NCBI RefSeq assembly: GCF_000686025.1
Contig: NZ_JMLQ01000005.1
Span: forward strand, 186,001-250,000
Direction of reading: 5' to 3'
From: Rhodococcus sp. UNC23MFCrub1.1
Lineage (GTDB): Bacteria > Actinomycetota > Actinomycetes > Mycobacteriales > Mycobacteriaceae
DNA length: 64,000 bases
In this document: piece after piece, positions 46,628 through 54,099 of the stretch
Layout of the letters: every line of letters begins with the position of its first letter
Numbering within the stretch: the stretch's first letter is position 1
The notes under the pieces: generated by a model
The model's input: only the letters and a program-made list of their open reading frames with translations
Database searches by the model: none
Told to the model about the DNA's origin: nothing
Made by a program: the position numbers and the translations under genes

Positions 46628-47569
46628 TCAGTGATGGCGGTGGTCGGTGACCACGGTGCGCGGACCGAACTTCGGGCGCAGGGCCGTTCCGCTGACCTCG
46701 AGCAGACGTACCGCGCGATAGCGGTGCGGCCGGATCGGCGCCAGGTACTCGAGCATCTCGTCGTCCGTCATCGGTGCCCCCGTCAACGTCCATCCGATCA
46801 CCGACGCCAGGTGGTAGTCGCCGACGGACAGAGCGTCCGCATCTCCCAGCGCCCGTTGCATCACCTCGGCCGCGGTCCACACGCCGATTCCGGGAACGTG
46901 GCGCAACCGGCGCTCGGCATCCTCCCTCGTCATGGACACGATCGGTTCGAGCTTGTCGGCCAGGGCCGCGCTCCGCACGATCGTCTTGGAGCGCTTCGGA
47001 TCCACGTTCGCTCGGTGGAACTCCCAGGACGGCACCCGCCGCCAGACCTCGGCGGGCGGCGGTACCCGCATTCCCGCGGGCGCCGGTCCCGGTGCCGGCT
47101 CGCCGAACTTCGAGAGCAGGTAGCGCCATGCCGCGAAGGCGGCGACCCCGTGCACCTTCTGCTCCAGAACGGCCGGGACCAGCGCCTCCATGACCTGCCC
47201 GGTGCGGCCGATGCGCAGATGGGGAAATCGACGATGCGCCTCCGCGAGGATGCGGTGCTCGGGCGCGAATCCGTCGGCGTCGTCCTCCATGCCCACGAGC
47301 CCCGGAAGAGAGTCGAGGAACTCCGCGGAGCCGGCGCCCCAGGCCTCGCAGGTCACCTCGAACCGGTCCACCTGGCGCAGGCGATACGTCACCGGCCCCG
47401 TGCGAAACCGTGAGGTGCGCCAGATGGATCCGTCGGCCTCCACCCGATGGGCGGGATCGCCCGCTCCGCGGCGGTGTGGCGACAACGAATACCGCAGGGC
47501 GAGTGGGCGATCCGAGGTGAGAGTGATCTCCACCGCGCCGCCGCGGGAAGTGTGTCCGGGGTCGAGCAC
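46628..47569 (-). CDS. DNA-3-methyladenine glycosylase 2 family protein (AlkA-like)
   Basis: This base-excision DNA glycosylase (about 313 residues) removes alkylated purines. The helix-hairpin-helix GPD motif is LRHVPGIGVWTAAEVMQRALGDADALSVGDYHLA, whose Asp in VGDYHL is the catalytic residue. The upstream EALVPAVLEQKVHGVAAFAAW is also typical. It has no Ada domain. The N-terminus is uncertain: GTG at 47569 is given, but an ATG at 47620 inside the upstream reductase gene is possible. It follows that gene by 10 bp. Confidence 0.85.
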   Translation of the reverse strand: MLDPGHTSRGGAVEITLTSDRPLALRYSLSPHRRGAGDPAHRVEADGSIWRTSRFRTGPVTYRLRQVDRFEVTCEAWGAGSAEFLDSLPGLVGMEDDADGFAPEHRILAEAHRRFPHLRIGRTGQVMEALVPAVLEQKVHGVAAFAAWRYLLSKFGEPAPGPAPAGMRVPPPAEVWRRVPSWEFHRANVDPKRSKTIVRSAALADKLEPIVSMTREDAERRLRHVPGIGVWTAAEVMQRALGDADALSVGDYHLASVIGWTLTGAPMTDDEMLEYLAPIRPHRYRAVRLLEVSGTALRPKFGPRTVVTDHRHH

Positions 47570-47579
47570 GGGAAACGAG

Positions 47580-48611
47580 CTAGCCGACACGGACGAGGGT
47601 GCGACCGATGGTGGCCCCATCGCGCAGAGAGTCGAGCACTCCCGCCACCCCGTCGAGAGTCACCTCGGTGGTGACCTCGGCGAGCCGACTCGGGCGCAGG
47701 GAACCGGCCAGGTCGTTCCACAGGGTGCGTCGGGCCTCGATGGGCAACTGCACCGAGTCGATGCCCAGCAGGGCCACTCCCCGGAGAATGAAGGGCAACA
47801 CCGTGGTCGAGAGCCCGGCTCCCCCGGTGAGCCCGCTGGCGGCGACCGCGCCGCCGTACCTCGTGGTGCTGAGTACGTGCGCGAGGGTCTTGCCGCCGAC
47901 ACAGTCGACCGCGGCGGCCCACTGCGCCTTCCCGAGGGGACGCGGCGCCGCGTCGGGGTCCTCGGGGAGGCGGCCGATGATCGAGGACGCGCCGAGTGTG
48001 GTCAGCAGGTCGTGTGCCGACTCCTTGCCGGTGGAGGCGACCACCTCGAACCCGGCCTGCGACAACAGGTCCACGCTGACACTGCCGACCCCGCCGCTCG
48101 CTCCGGTGACCAGTACCGGACCGTCGGACGGGGTGAGGCCACGCGCCAGCAGGGCCTGCACGCTGAGTGCGGCGGTGAAGCCCGCGGTGCCGATGGTGGC
48201 GGCGTCGGCCGTCGACAGTCCGTCCGCGAGCGGCACGACCCACTCGGCCGGAACGCGCGCGTACTCGGCGTAGCCGCCGTGACGTCCGGTGCCGATCTCG
48301 TAGCCGTGTGCCACGACGCGGTCACCGACCGACACCCCGTCGGACGTCGAGGAGACCACCACACCGGCAAGGTCGATGCCGGGGACGATGGGGTACTCCC
48401 GCACCACTCCGCCCTTCGGGGTGACGGCCAGGGCGTCCTTGTAGTTGGCGCCCGAGTACTCGACGCGGACGACCACCTCGCCCTCCGGCAGGAACGACAG
48501 GTCGACCGTCTCGGACGTCAGATCCACACCGTCGTCGGTCTGCCGGGCGACCAGGGCGCGGAAGTTCTCCGGGATCTCGGTGGCGGATCGATCGTCGGTC
48601 GGCGAGGTCAC
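47580..48611 (-). CDS. AcuI/YhdH-type acrylyl-CoA reductase, MDR superfamily
   Basis: This 343-residue NADPH-dependent medium-chain reductase is of the YhdH/AcuI group, which reduces acryloyl-CoA in enterobacteria and proteobacteria. VEYSGANYKDALAVTPKGGVV and YPIVPGIDLAGVVVSS are hallmark segments, and LVTGASGGVGSVSVDLL is the cofactor site. GTG at 48611 has GGGAGA eight bases upstream; longer in-frame starts lack this. It is probably cotranscribed with the AlkA-like gene. The physiological substrate is unproven. Confidence 0.87.
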   Translation of the reverse strand: MTSPTDDRSATEIPENFRALVARQTDDGVDLTSETVDLSFLPEGEVVVRVEYSGANYKDALAVTPKGGVVREYPIVPGIDLAGVVVSSTSDGVSVGDRVVAHGYEIGTGRHGGYAEYARVPAEWVVPLADGLSTADAATIGTAGFTAALSVQALLARGLTPSDGPVLVTGASGGVGSVSVDLLSQAGFEVVASTGKESAHDLLTTLGASSIIGRLPEDPDAAPRPLGKAQWAAAVDCVGGKTLAHVLSTTRYGGAVAASGLTGGAGLSTTVLPFILRGVALLGIDSVQLPIEARRTLWNDLAGSLRPSRLAEVTTEVTLDGVAGVLDSLRDGATIGRTLVRVG

Positions 48612-48747
48612 GTGGCGTCTCCCTGTGTCGGTCCAGATCGAAGTCTGGGCTGATGGTTCACGTTCGAGAGTAGGCCGAGCCGTGGACAGGGTGTGCGCTC
48701 GGCGCGGGACCGCGGAATTGTCGGTCCTCGGCCGTACTGTCTCGAGG

Positions 48748-49233
48748 GTGATCATCGTGAGTACCGACGGTTCGTGCCTGAAGAACCCCGGCGGGGCCAT
48801 CGGCTGGGCCTGGGTCGACCACACCGGCCCGTCCGCCTCCGGCGGAGAAGCGTCCGGCACGAATCAGATCGCCGAGCTCAGGGCGTTGTACGAGGCCGTG
48901 GCCGCGCATCCGGGTCCGGAGCCGATGCTCATCGAGTCGGACAGTCAGTACGCCATCAAGTGTGCGTCGGAGTGGCTCGCCGGATGGAAGCGCAAGGGCT
49001 GGCGCACGTCCACGGGTGGGCCGGTGCGCAATCTGGAACTGGTCCGCGCGATCGACCGTGCCATCACCGAGCGCGAGGGTCCGGTGCGGTTCCGCTGGGT
49101 CCGCGGACACGTGGGCAACCAGTTCAACGAGATGGCGGACGAGCTTGCAGGAATCGCTGCGCGGGCGATCCGAGACGGTTCGCTGACGCCGTGCGAGCCG
49201 GTGGGCGCACAGGAACCCGTCACGCTCTTCTAG
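48748..49233 (+). CDS. rnhA: Ribonuclease HI family protein
   Basis: RNase HI cuts the RNA strand of RNA-DNA hybrids. The four acidic active-site residues are visible: Asp in VSTDGSCLKNPGG, Glu in NQIAELRALYEAV, Asp in IESDSQYAIKCASEW, and Asp in NQFNEMADELA, with a His in RGHVGNQF. At 161 residues the length is normal. GTG at 48748 is given; GTG at 48757 is also possible. A small hairpin GCTCT-TCT-AGAGC overlaps its stop codon before the convergent small gene. Confidence 0.92.
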   Translation: MIIVSTDGSCLKNPGGAIGWAWVDHTGPSASGGEASGTNQIAELRALYEAVAAHPGPEPMLIESDSQYAIKCASEWLAGWKRKGWRTSTGGPVRNLELVRAIDRAITEREGPVRFRWVRGHVGNQFNEMADELAGIAARAIRDGSLTPCEPVGAQEPVTLF

Positions 49234-49242
49234 AGCAGAGGC

Positions 49243-49509
49243 TCATTCCTGGCGAGCGGTCTGCTTGTCGTCCTTGTCGCCGGCGGTCACGTCGCGCGGA
49301 CTCGGGGCGGGCAGATCCTTGCCCTCGTCCACGGCGGCTTCACTCCGATCGAGGGTCGGCGCCGGCTCGGCCTCGGCATGGTTGTCGAACTCGCGCACGG
49401 CCTCGTCGCGCTCGTCCGGACTCTGTGCAGTGTCCGCACCCGTGCCCTTGGACTCCTCGCGCGGGTCGATGGATGCGGTGTCGACGGGCTCGTTCACGGA
49501 ATCACTCAT
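49243..49509 (-). CDS. Small acidic, probably disordered protein
   Basis: I do not recognise a family. The 88-residue product is rich in Asp, Glu, Ala, Pro and Ser (for example SPDERDEAVREFDNHAEAE), with no hydrophobic core, signal peptide or Cys. ATG at 49509 is preferred over one two codons upstream. It lies between rnhA and the DUF4190-like gene, on the same strand as the latter with a 48-bp gap. It is a plausible small protein, but coding status rests on the open frame and context alone. Confidence 0.5.
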   Translation of the reverse strand: MSDSVNEPVDTASIDPREESKGTGADTAQSPDERDEAVREFDNHAEAEPAPTLDRSEAAVDEGKDLPAPSPRDVTAGDKDDKQTARQE

Positions 49510-49557
49510 GAGCACCGGTGTGCCCGATCGACCGCGCGGTCAACCCTTCCGCACCTG

Positions 49558-50115
49558 TCACGGCGTCGGAGCGGGCGTCAGGGTCACCGAGAACTGGTTC
49601 TCCAGATTGTCGGTGAACTGCTGCTGGCACTGCTCGACCCGTGTCGCGTCGCCACCGGCGTCGCTGAGGCAGGTCGCGAGGTCGCCGACTCCCACCTCGT
49701 TGAACACCCATACGGTCAGGGCGATGAACACCGCGCCACCGATGATGCCGAGGACACCCAGCACCAGCCCCGTCGTGGCGACGCCGCCGTTCGTGGCTTC
49801 GCGGCGCTTGACTCGGCCGCGGCCGAGCACGCCGAGCACCACGGCGATGATGCCCAGGAAGATGCCGAATCCGAAGGTCCAGAAGGCCAGGATCGACAGG
49901 ATGCCGAGAATCAGCGCCGCGATTCCCACGCCGTTCTTCGGGCTGACCGGGGGCTGGCCGTAGCCGCCGTCGTAGCCGCCGGGTGGTGGGTACTGCCCGC
50001 CGGAACCGGGCTGCTGACCGTACTGAGGCTGCTGACCGTACTGAGGCTGCTGGCCGTACGGGGGCTGCTGACCATATTCGGGCTGCTGGCCGTACTCGGG
50101 CGTGGGACCGCTCAC
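49558..50115 (-). CDS. DUF4190-type membrane protein with YGQQP repeats
   Basis: This 185-residue protein starts with a proline/glutamine-rich cytosolic tail containing about five copies of a six-residue xYGQQP repeat. Two hydrophobic hairpins of the DUF4190 type follow (GVGIAALILGILSILAFW and GLVLGVLGIIGGAVFIAL), then a short C-terminal domain with two cysteines. GTG at 50115 has AGGAGA five bases upstream. The repeat region suits interaction with other proteins, but no function is established. Confidence 0.82.
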   Translation of the reverse strand: MSGPTPEYGQQPEYGQQPPYGQQPQYGQQPQYGQQPGSGGQYPPPGGYDGGYGQPPVSPKNGVGIAALILGILSILAFWTFGFGIFLGIIAVVLGVLGRGRVKRREATNGGVATTGLVLGVLGIIGGAVFIALTVWVFNEVGVGDLATCLSDAGGDATRVEQCQQQFTDNLENQFSVTLTPAPTP

Positions 50116-50233
50116 TGGTCTCTCCTGACGGGCGACTCGGCTGGTGTCTCGCACTGTAGCGCCGGACGGCACCTCCGGCGTGAGTGCGTGATCGCACCGT
50201 TACCGCAGGTGTCCGGTGGGGTATCTCAGCAGG

Positions 50234-51049
50234 ATGAGTACGTGGACCGTCAGCGACGGCACAGTCCTGCACTACACCGACCAGGGAACGGGACGGCCGC
50301 TCGTGATGCTGCACGGGTGGGGATTCAGCGGCCGTTTCTTCGACGGCAGTGTCGATCGGCTCGCCGAGCATGCCCGTGTGATCACCGTCGATCTGCGCGC
50401 ACACGGTGATTCGGAGGACTCGGGCCACGGTTACCGGGTGTCGAGGTTGGCCAAGGACCTCCGCGATCTGCTCGTGGGGCTGGAGCTGACGGACGTCACA
50501 GTCCTGGGGTGGTCACTGGGTTGTCCCGTGATCTGGAGTTACCAGGAGCTGTTCGGCACCGACCTGTTGGCGCAGGCGATCTATGTCGCGCAGACTCCGC
50601 GGCAGTACCGGACGCCCGAGTGGACCCTGGCGCACACCAGCATCTTCGACGACGCGTCGCTGGCCGCGGTGCAGGGCCGTGTGACGTACGACCGCGAGAA
50701 CTTCGACCGCGAACAGCTCGACGAGATCACCGCCACCGACCTCCCCGCCGAGCGTGTCGAGGTCCTCCTCGCGGAGATGGCGAAGATGTCCTCAGAGGCG
50801 CGCAACGCGGTGATGGCGGACCACACCCACCACGACTGGCGCGATCTGCTGCCGGCACTCGAGCTGCCGTCACTGGTCATGGTGGGCAAGCACGACAAGG
50901 CGTTTCCGTGGGAAGCGGCACAGTACGTGGGTGACACGATTCCCGGCGCGCGCACCGTCGTGTTCGAGAACAGCAGTCACGCACTGTTTCTGGACGAGCC
51001 GCGGAAGTTCGAGGACGAGGTGCTCGGCTTCCTTGCCGAGCACTCCTGA
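50234..51049 (+). CDS. Alpha/beta hydrolase (non-heme chloroperoxidase/esterase-like)
   Basis: This 271-residue hydrolase has the oxyanion motif LHGWGFSGRFF, the nucleophile elbow VLGWSLGCPV (Ser), the acid in LVMVGKHDKAFP, and the catalytic His in NSSHALFLDEP. The sequence is close to the cofactor-free haloperoxidase/esterase group. ATG at 50234 is preceded by CAGCAGG very closely, so GTG at 50216 remains possible. The substrate is unknown. Confidence 0.84.
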   Translation: MSTWTVSDGTVLHYTDQGTGRPLVMLHGWGFSGRFFDGSVDRLAEHARVITVDLRAHGDSEDSGHGYRVSRLAKDLRDLLVGLELTDVTVLGWSLGCPVIWSYQELFGTDLLAQAIYVAQTPRQYRTPEWTLAHTSIFDDASLAAVQGRVTYDRENFDREQLDEITATDLPAERVEVLLAEMAKMSSEARNAVMADHTHHDWRDLLPALELPSLVMVGKHDKAFPWEAAQYVGDTIPGARTVVFENSSHALFLDEPRKFEDEVLGFLAEHS

Positions 51050-51092
51050 CCTCGGTGGTTTGCGGACAGCGGTTCGCGGACACCCGGCAGAC

Positions 51093-51488
51093 ATGAGCCA
51101 AGACCTGTACACCGCCACTGTCACCGCCACCGACGGATCGATCTCCTCGAGCGACGACGTGCTCTCCCTCGATGTCCACGAGCCCTCCGACCTCGGGGGT
51201 CCGGGTGGGGCGACCAACCCCGAACAGTTGATGGCCGCTGCGCTGAGCTCCTGCCTGCTCGAGTCGCTGCGCATCGCCGTCGGTACCGCGGGGGGATCCC
51301 TCGACGGCGCGTCGGTGGAGGGACAGGTGACGCTGTCCTCCGCGGACGGCGCGGGCTACGACGCGGCCTACCGCCTCGGCGTGACACTGCCGGGCGTCGA
51401 CAACCCGGGCGACGTGCTCGAGCAGGCACGGTCGATCTGCCCGTTCCTCAAGACCGTCACCGGCGTGGACGTGACGCTGAGCGAGTGA
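51093..51488 (+). CDS. OsmC/Ohr-family peroxide-reducing protein
   Basis: This 131-residue protein has two redox cysteines, as in Ohr: one in AAALSSCLLESLRIA and one in ARSICPFLKTVTGV. These reduce organic hydroperoxides using a dithiol. GGPGGATNPEQLMAAALSSC is the family signature. ATG at 51093 is chosen from the normal N-terminus. It lies 44 bp after the hydrolase gene and just upstream of lon, a neighbourhood consistent with stress defence. Confidence 0.88.
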   Translation: MSQDLYTATVTATDGSISSSDDVLSLDVHEPSDLGGPGGATNPEQLMAAALSSCLLESLRIAVGTAGGSLDGASVEGQVTLSSADGAGYDAAYRLGVTLPGVDNPGDVLEQARSICPFLKTVTGVDVTLSE

Positions 51489-51622
51489 GCGCCGCCGGCT
51501 GACCGTTCCCGCGGGTGTTCCGCCTCGCGGTAGTGGTTGCAGCCGCTGCGGGAGCATGGAATGCCTGCGGGAACCACTCTCGGCCCCCGCCGTGTCCGCC
51601 TCCAGCGAACGCCCTCATCTGC

Positions 51623-51649
51623 GGGAACACCGGGGACCGCCGCCAAGTT
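51623..51649 (+). promoter_or_regulatory. ECF-type (SigE/SigH/SigR-like) promoter motif before lon
   Basis: GGGAACA (51623-51629) and GTT (51647-51649) are separated by 17 bases, close to the GGGAAYA-N16/17-cGTT consensus for mycobacterial SigH/SigE promoters. The -10 part lies inside the HAIR-like repeat. The GGGAAC core also occurs upstream near 51566, without a matching GTT. Confidence 0.5.
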
Positions 51650-51669
51650 GAGCTGACCACGCTGAACTT
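51645..51669. promoter_or_regulatory. HAIR-like HspR operator overlapping the lon promoter
   Basis: AAGTTGAGC-N7-GCTGAACTT is an inverted repeat with one mismatch and a 7-base spacer, as in the HspR element CTTGAGT-N7-ACTCAAG. It ends 11 bp before the lon ATG and overlaps the GGAGG-proximal leader. In Streptomyces coelicolor lon belongs to the HspR regulon, which supports this reading. Confidence 0.55.
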
Positions 51670-51680
51670 TGGAGGACCCC

Positions 51681-53999
51681 ATGAGCGAATCGACTCGCTT
51701 GCCCGTTCTGTTCCTGACCGACCCCGTCGTCCTGCCCGGCATGGTCGTGCCGGTCGAACTGGACGACGCTGCCCGCGCTGCGGTCGACGCCGCGCGGACC
51801 AGCGCCGACGGCACTCTGCTGATCGCCCCACGACTGGACGACCGCTACCCCGCCTACGGTGTCGTGGCGACGATCGTGCAGGTCGGCCGTCTCGCGACCG
51901 GTGAGCCGGCTGCGGTGCTGAAGGCGGAGAAGCGTGCGCACATCGGGTCCGGCGTGAGCGGCCCCGGCGCGGCCCTCTGGGTGGAGGCCGAGCCGGTGTC
52001 CGAGCCGGAGCCGACGGACGCCGTACGGACTCTCGCCGCGGAGTACAAGAAGCTCGTTCTGGCCATGTTGCAGCGCCGCGAGGCATGGCAGGTCATCGAC
52101 TCGGTGAACAAGCTCTCGGACCCGTCCGCGCTGGCCGACACCGCCGGCTACGCGTCGTGGCTCACCGATGTCCAGAAGCGGCAGTTGCTCGAGACCCCGG
52201 ACGTGGCAGCACGATTGACGGTGCTGACCGAGTGGACCACCGACCACCTCGCCGAGGTAGAGGTGACGGACAAGATCGCGGGCGACGTCCGCGACGGCAT
52301 GGAGAAGACGCAGAAGGAATTCCTGCTGCGCCAGCAACTCGCCGCCATCCGCAAGGAGCTGGGCGAGGGCGAGCCCGACGGTGCCGACGACTACCGCGGA
52401 CGCGTCGAGTCCGCAGACCTGCCCGACTCGGTTCGTGAGGCGGCGCTGCGCGAGGTGGGCCGGCTGGAGCGCTCGAGCGATCAGAGTCCCGAGAGTGGTT
52501 GGACCCGAACGTGGTTGGACACGGTCCTGGAATTGCCGTGGACGGTGACGACCGACGACAGCACGGACATCGTGGCAGCGCGCGCCGTTCTCGATGCCGA
52601 CCACCACGGACTCGACGACGTGAAGGACCGCATCACCGAGTACCTGGCCGTCCGATCGAGGCGCGCTTCACGCGGTCTGACGGTGGTGGGCGGACGCGGA
52701 TCCGGTGCCGTCATGGTGCTGGCGGGTCCCCCCGGCGTGGGCAAGACCTCGCTGGGCGAGTCGGTGGCGAAGGCGTTGGGCCGCAAATTCGTTCGCATCG
52801 CCCTCGGTGGCGTGCGCGACGAGGCCGAGATTCGCGGACACCGGCGTACGTACGTCGGAGCCCTGCCGGGCCGGATCGTGCGTGCGATCGCCGAGGCAGG
52901 CTCGATGAATCCTGTCGTCCTGCTGGACGAGATCGACAAGATCGGCTCGGACTTCCGCGGTGACCCCGCGGCGGCGCTGCTCGAGGTCCTCGATCCAGCT
53001 CAGAATCACACGTTCCGGGACCATTACCTGGACCTCGATCTCGACCTGTCGGACGTGGTGTTCCTGGCGACCGCCAACGTGATCGACCAGATTCCGACGG
53101 CGCTACTGGACCGTATGGAACTGGTGACCATCGACGGCTACACCGAGGACGACAAGGTCGTCATCGCACGGAACCACCTGCTTCCGCGGCAGGTCGACCG
53201 CGCTGCACTGACCGATGCCGAGGTGACCGTCACGGACGCTGCACTCCGCACGATCGCCGCCGACTACACCCGTGAGCCCGGTGTCCGTCAGTTCGAGCGA
53301 CTGCTGGCGAAGGCGTTGCGCAAGGTGGCGACCGTGCTGGCGCAGGACGAGCGGCCCATCACGGTGGACGAGCCCGATCTGGTCACCTACCTCGGACGGC
53401 CCCGCTTCACCCCCGAGGCACACGAACGCACCGAGGTCCCCGGTGTCGCGACGGGCCTGGCCGTGACCGGTCTGGGCGGCGACGTCCTGTTCATCGAAGC
53501 GAGCTCGACGGGTGACACCGCCGGTCTCACCCTCACCGGTCAGCTCGGCGACGTCATGAAGGAGTCGGCGCAGATCGCGCTCTCCTACGTGCGGTCGCAC
53601 GCGGCGGAACTCGGGGTGGACCCCACGGCGTTGGACAAGGCGATCCACATCCACGTGCCGGCCGGCGCCGTACCGAAGGACGGCCCGTCCGCGGGCGTCA
53701 CGATGGTCACCGCGCTGGTGTCGATGGCGACGGGGCGACCCGTGCGGTCCGACGTCGGCATGACGGGCGAGGTCTCCCTGAACGGTCGGGTACTCCCGAT
53801 CGGTGGGGTGAAGCAGAAGTTGCTCGCCGCTCAGCGCGCCGGACTCACCACCGTGTTCGTTCCCGCGCGGAACGAGCCCGATCTCGACGACGTGCCGGCC
53901 GAGGTACGGGCTGCCGTCGACGTCCGGCCCATGTCGGACGTCGCCGATATCGTCGCCCAAGCCCTCGAACCTGCGCGGGAGCAGGTCGCCGCGGCCTGA
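51681..53999 (+). CDS. lon: ATP-dependent protease Lon
   Basis: Lon degrades misfolded and regulatory proteins. The 772-residue product has the N-terminal substrate domain (LPVLFLTDPVVLPGMVVPV), an AAA module with Walker A GPPGVGKT (349-356) and LLDEIDKIG, and the C-terminal Ser-Lys protease. The catalytic Ser is near 670 in PKDGPSAGVTM and the Lys near 711 in IGGVKQKLL. ATG at 51681 has GGAGG six bases upstream. M. tuberculosis lacks Lon, while M. smegmatis and Rhodococcus have it. The upstream region suggests control by heat and thiol-oxidative stress. Confidence 0.96.
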   Translation: MSESTRLPVLFLTDPVVLPGMVVPVELDDAARAAVDAARTSADGTLLIAPRLDDRYPAYGVVATIVQVGRLATGEPAAVLKAEKRAHIGSGVSGPGAALWVEAEPVSEPEPTDAVRTLAAEYKKLVLAMLQRREAWQVIDSVNKLSDPSALADTAGYASWLTDVQKRQLLETPDVAARLTVLTEWTTDHLAEVEVTDKIAGDVRDGMEKTQKEFLLRQQLAAIRKELGEGEPDGADDYRGRVESADLPDSVREAALREVGRLERSSDQSPESGWTRTWLDTVLELPWTVTTDDSTDIVAARAVLDADHHGLDDVKDRITEYLAVRSRRASRGLTVVGGRGSGAVMVLAGPPGVGKTSLGESVAKALGRKFVRIALGGVRDEAEIRGHRRTYVGALPGRIVRAIAEAGSMNPVVLLDEIDKIGSDFRGDPAAALLEVLDPAQNHTFRDHYLDLDLDLSDVVFLATANVIDQIPTALLDRMELVTIDGYTEDDKVVIARNHLLPRQVDRAALTDAEVTVTDAALRTIAADYTREPGVRQFERLLAKALRKVATVLAQDERPITVDEPDLVTYLGRPRFTPEAHERTEVPGVATGLAVTGLGGDVLFIEASSTGDTAGLTLTGQLGDVMKESAQIALSYVRSHAAELGVDPTALDKAIHIHVPAGAVPKDGPSAGVTMVTALVSMATGRPVRSDVGMTGEVSLNGRVLPIGGVKQKLLAAQRAGLTTVFVPARNEPDLDDVPAEVRAAVDVRPMSDVADIVAQALEPAREQVAAA

Positions 54000-54099
54000 C
54001 CACGGAATGAGCGGGGCAGCGCGGGGGTTGCCCTCAGTGCAGGTGAACGGGCCGCGCCGTGGGTGTGCAGAGATCGTGACGAGTAACAGGAGGTTCCAC

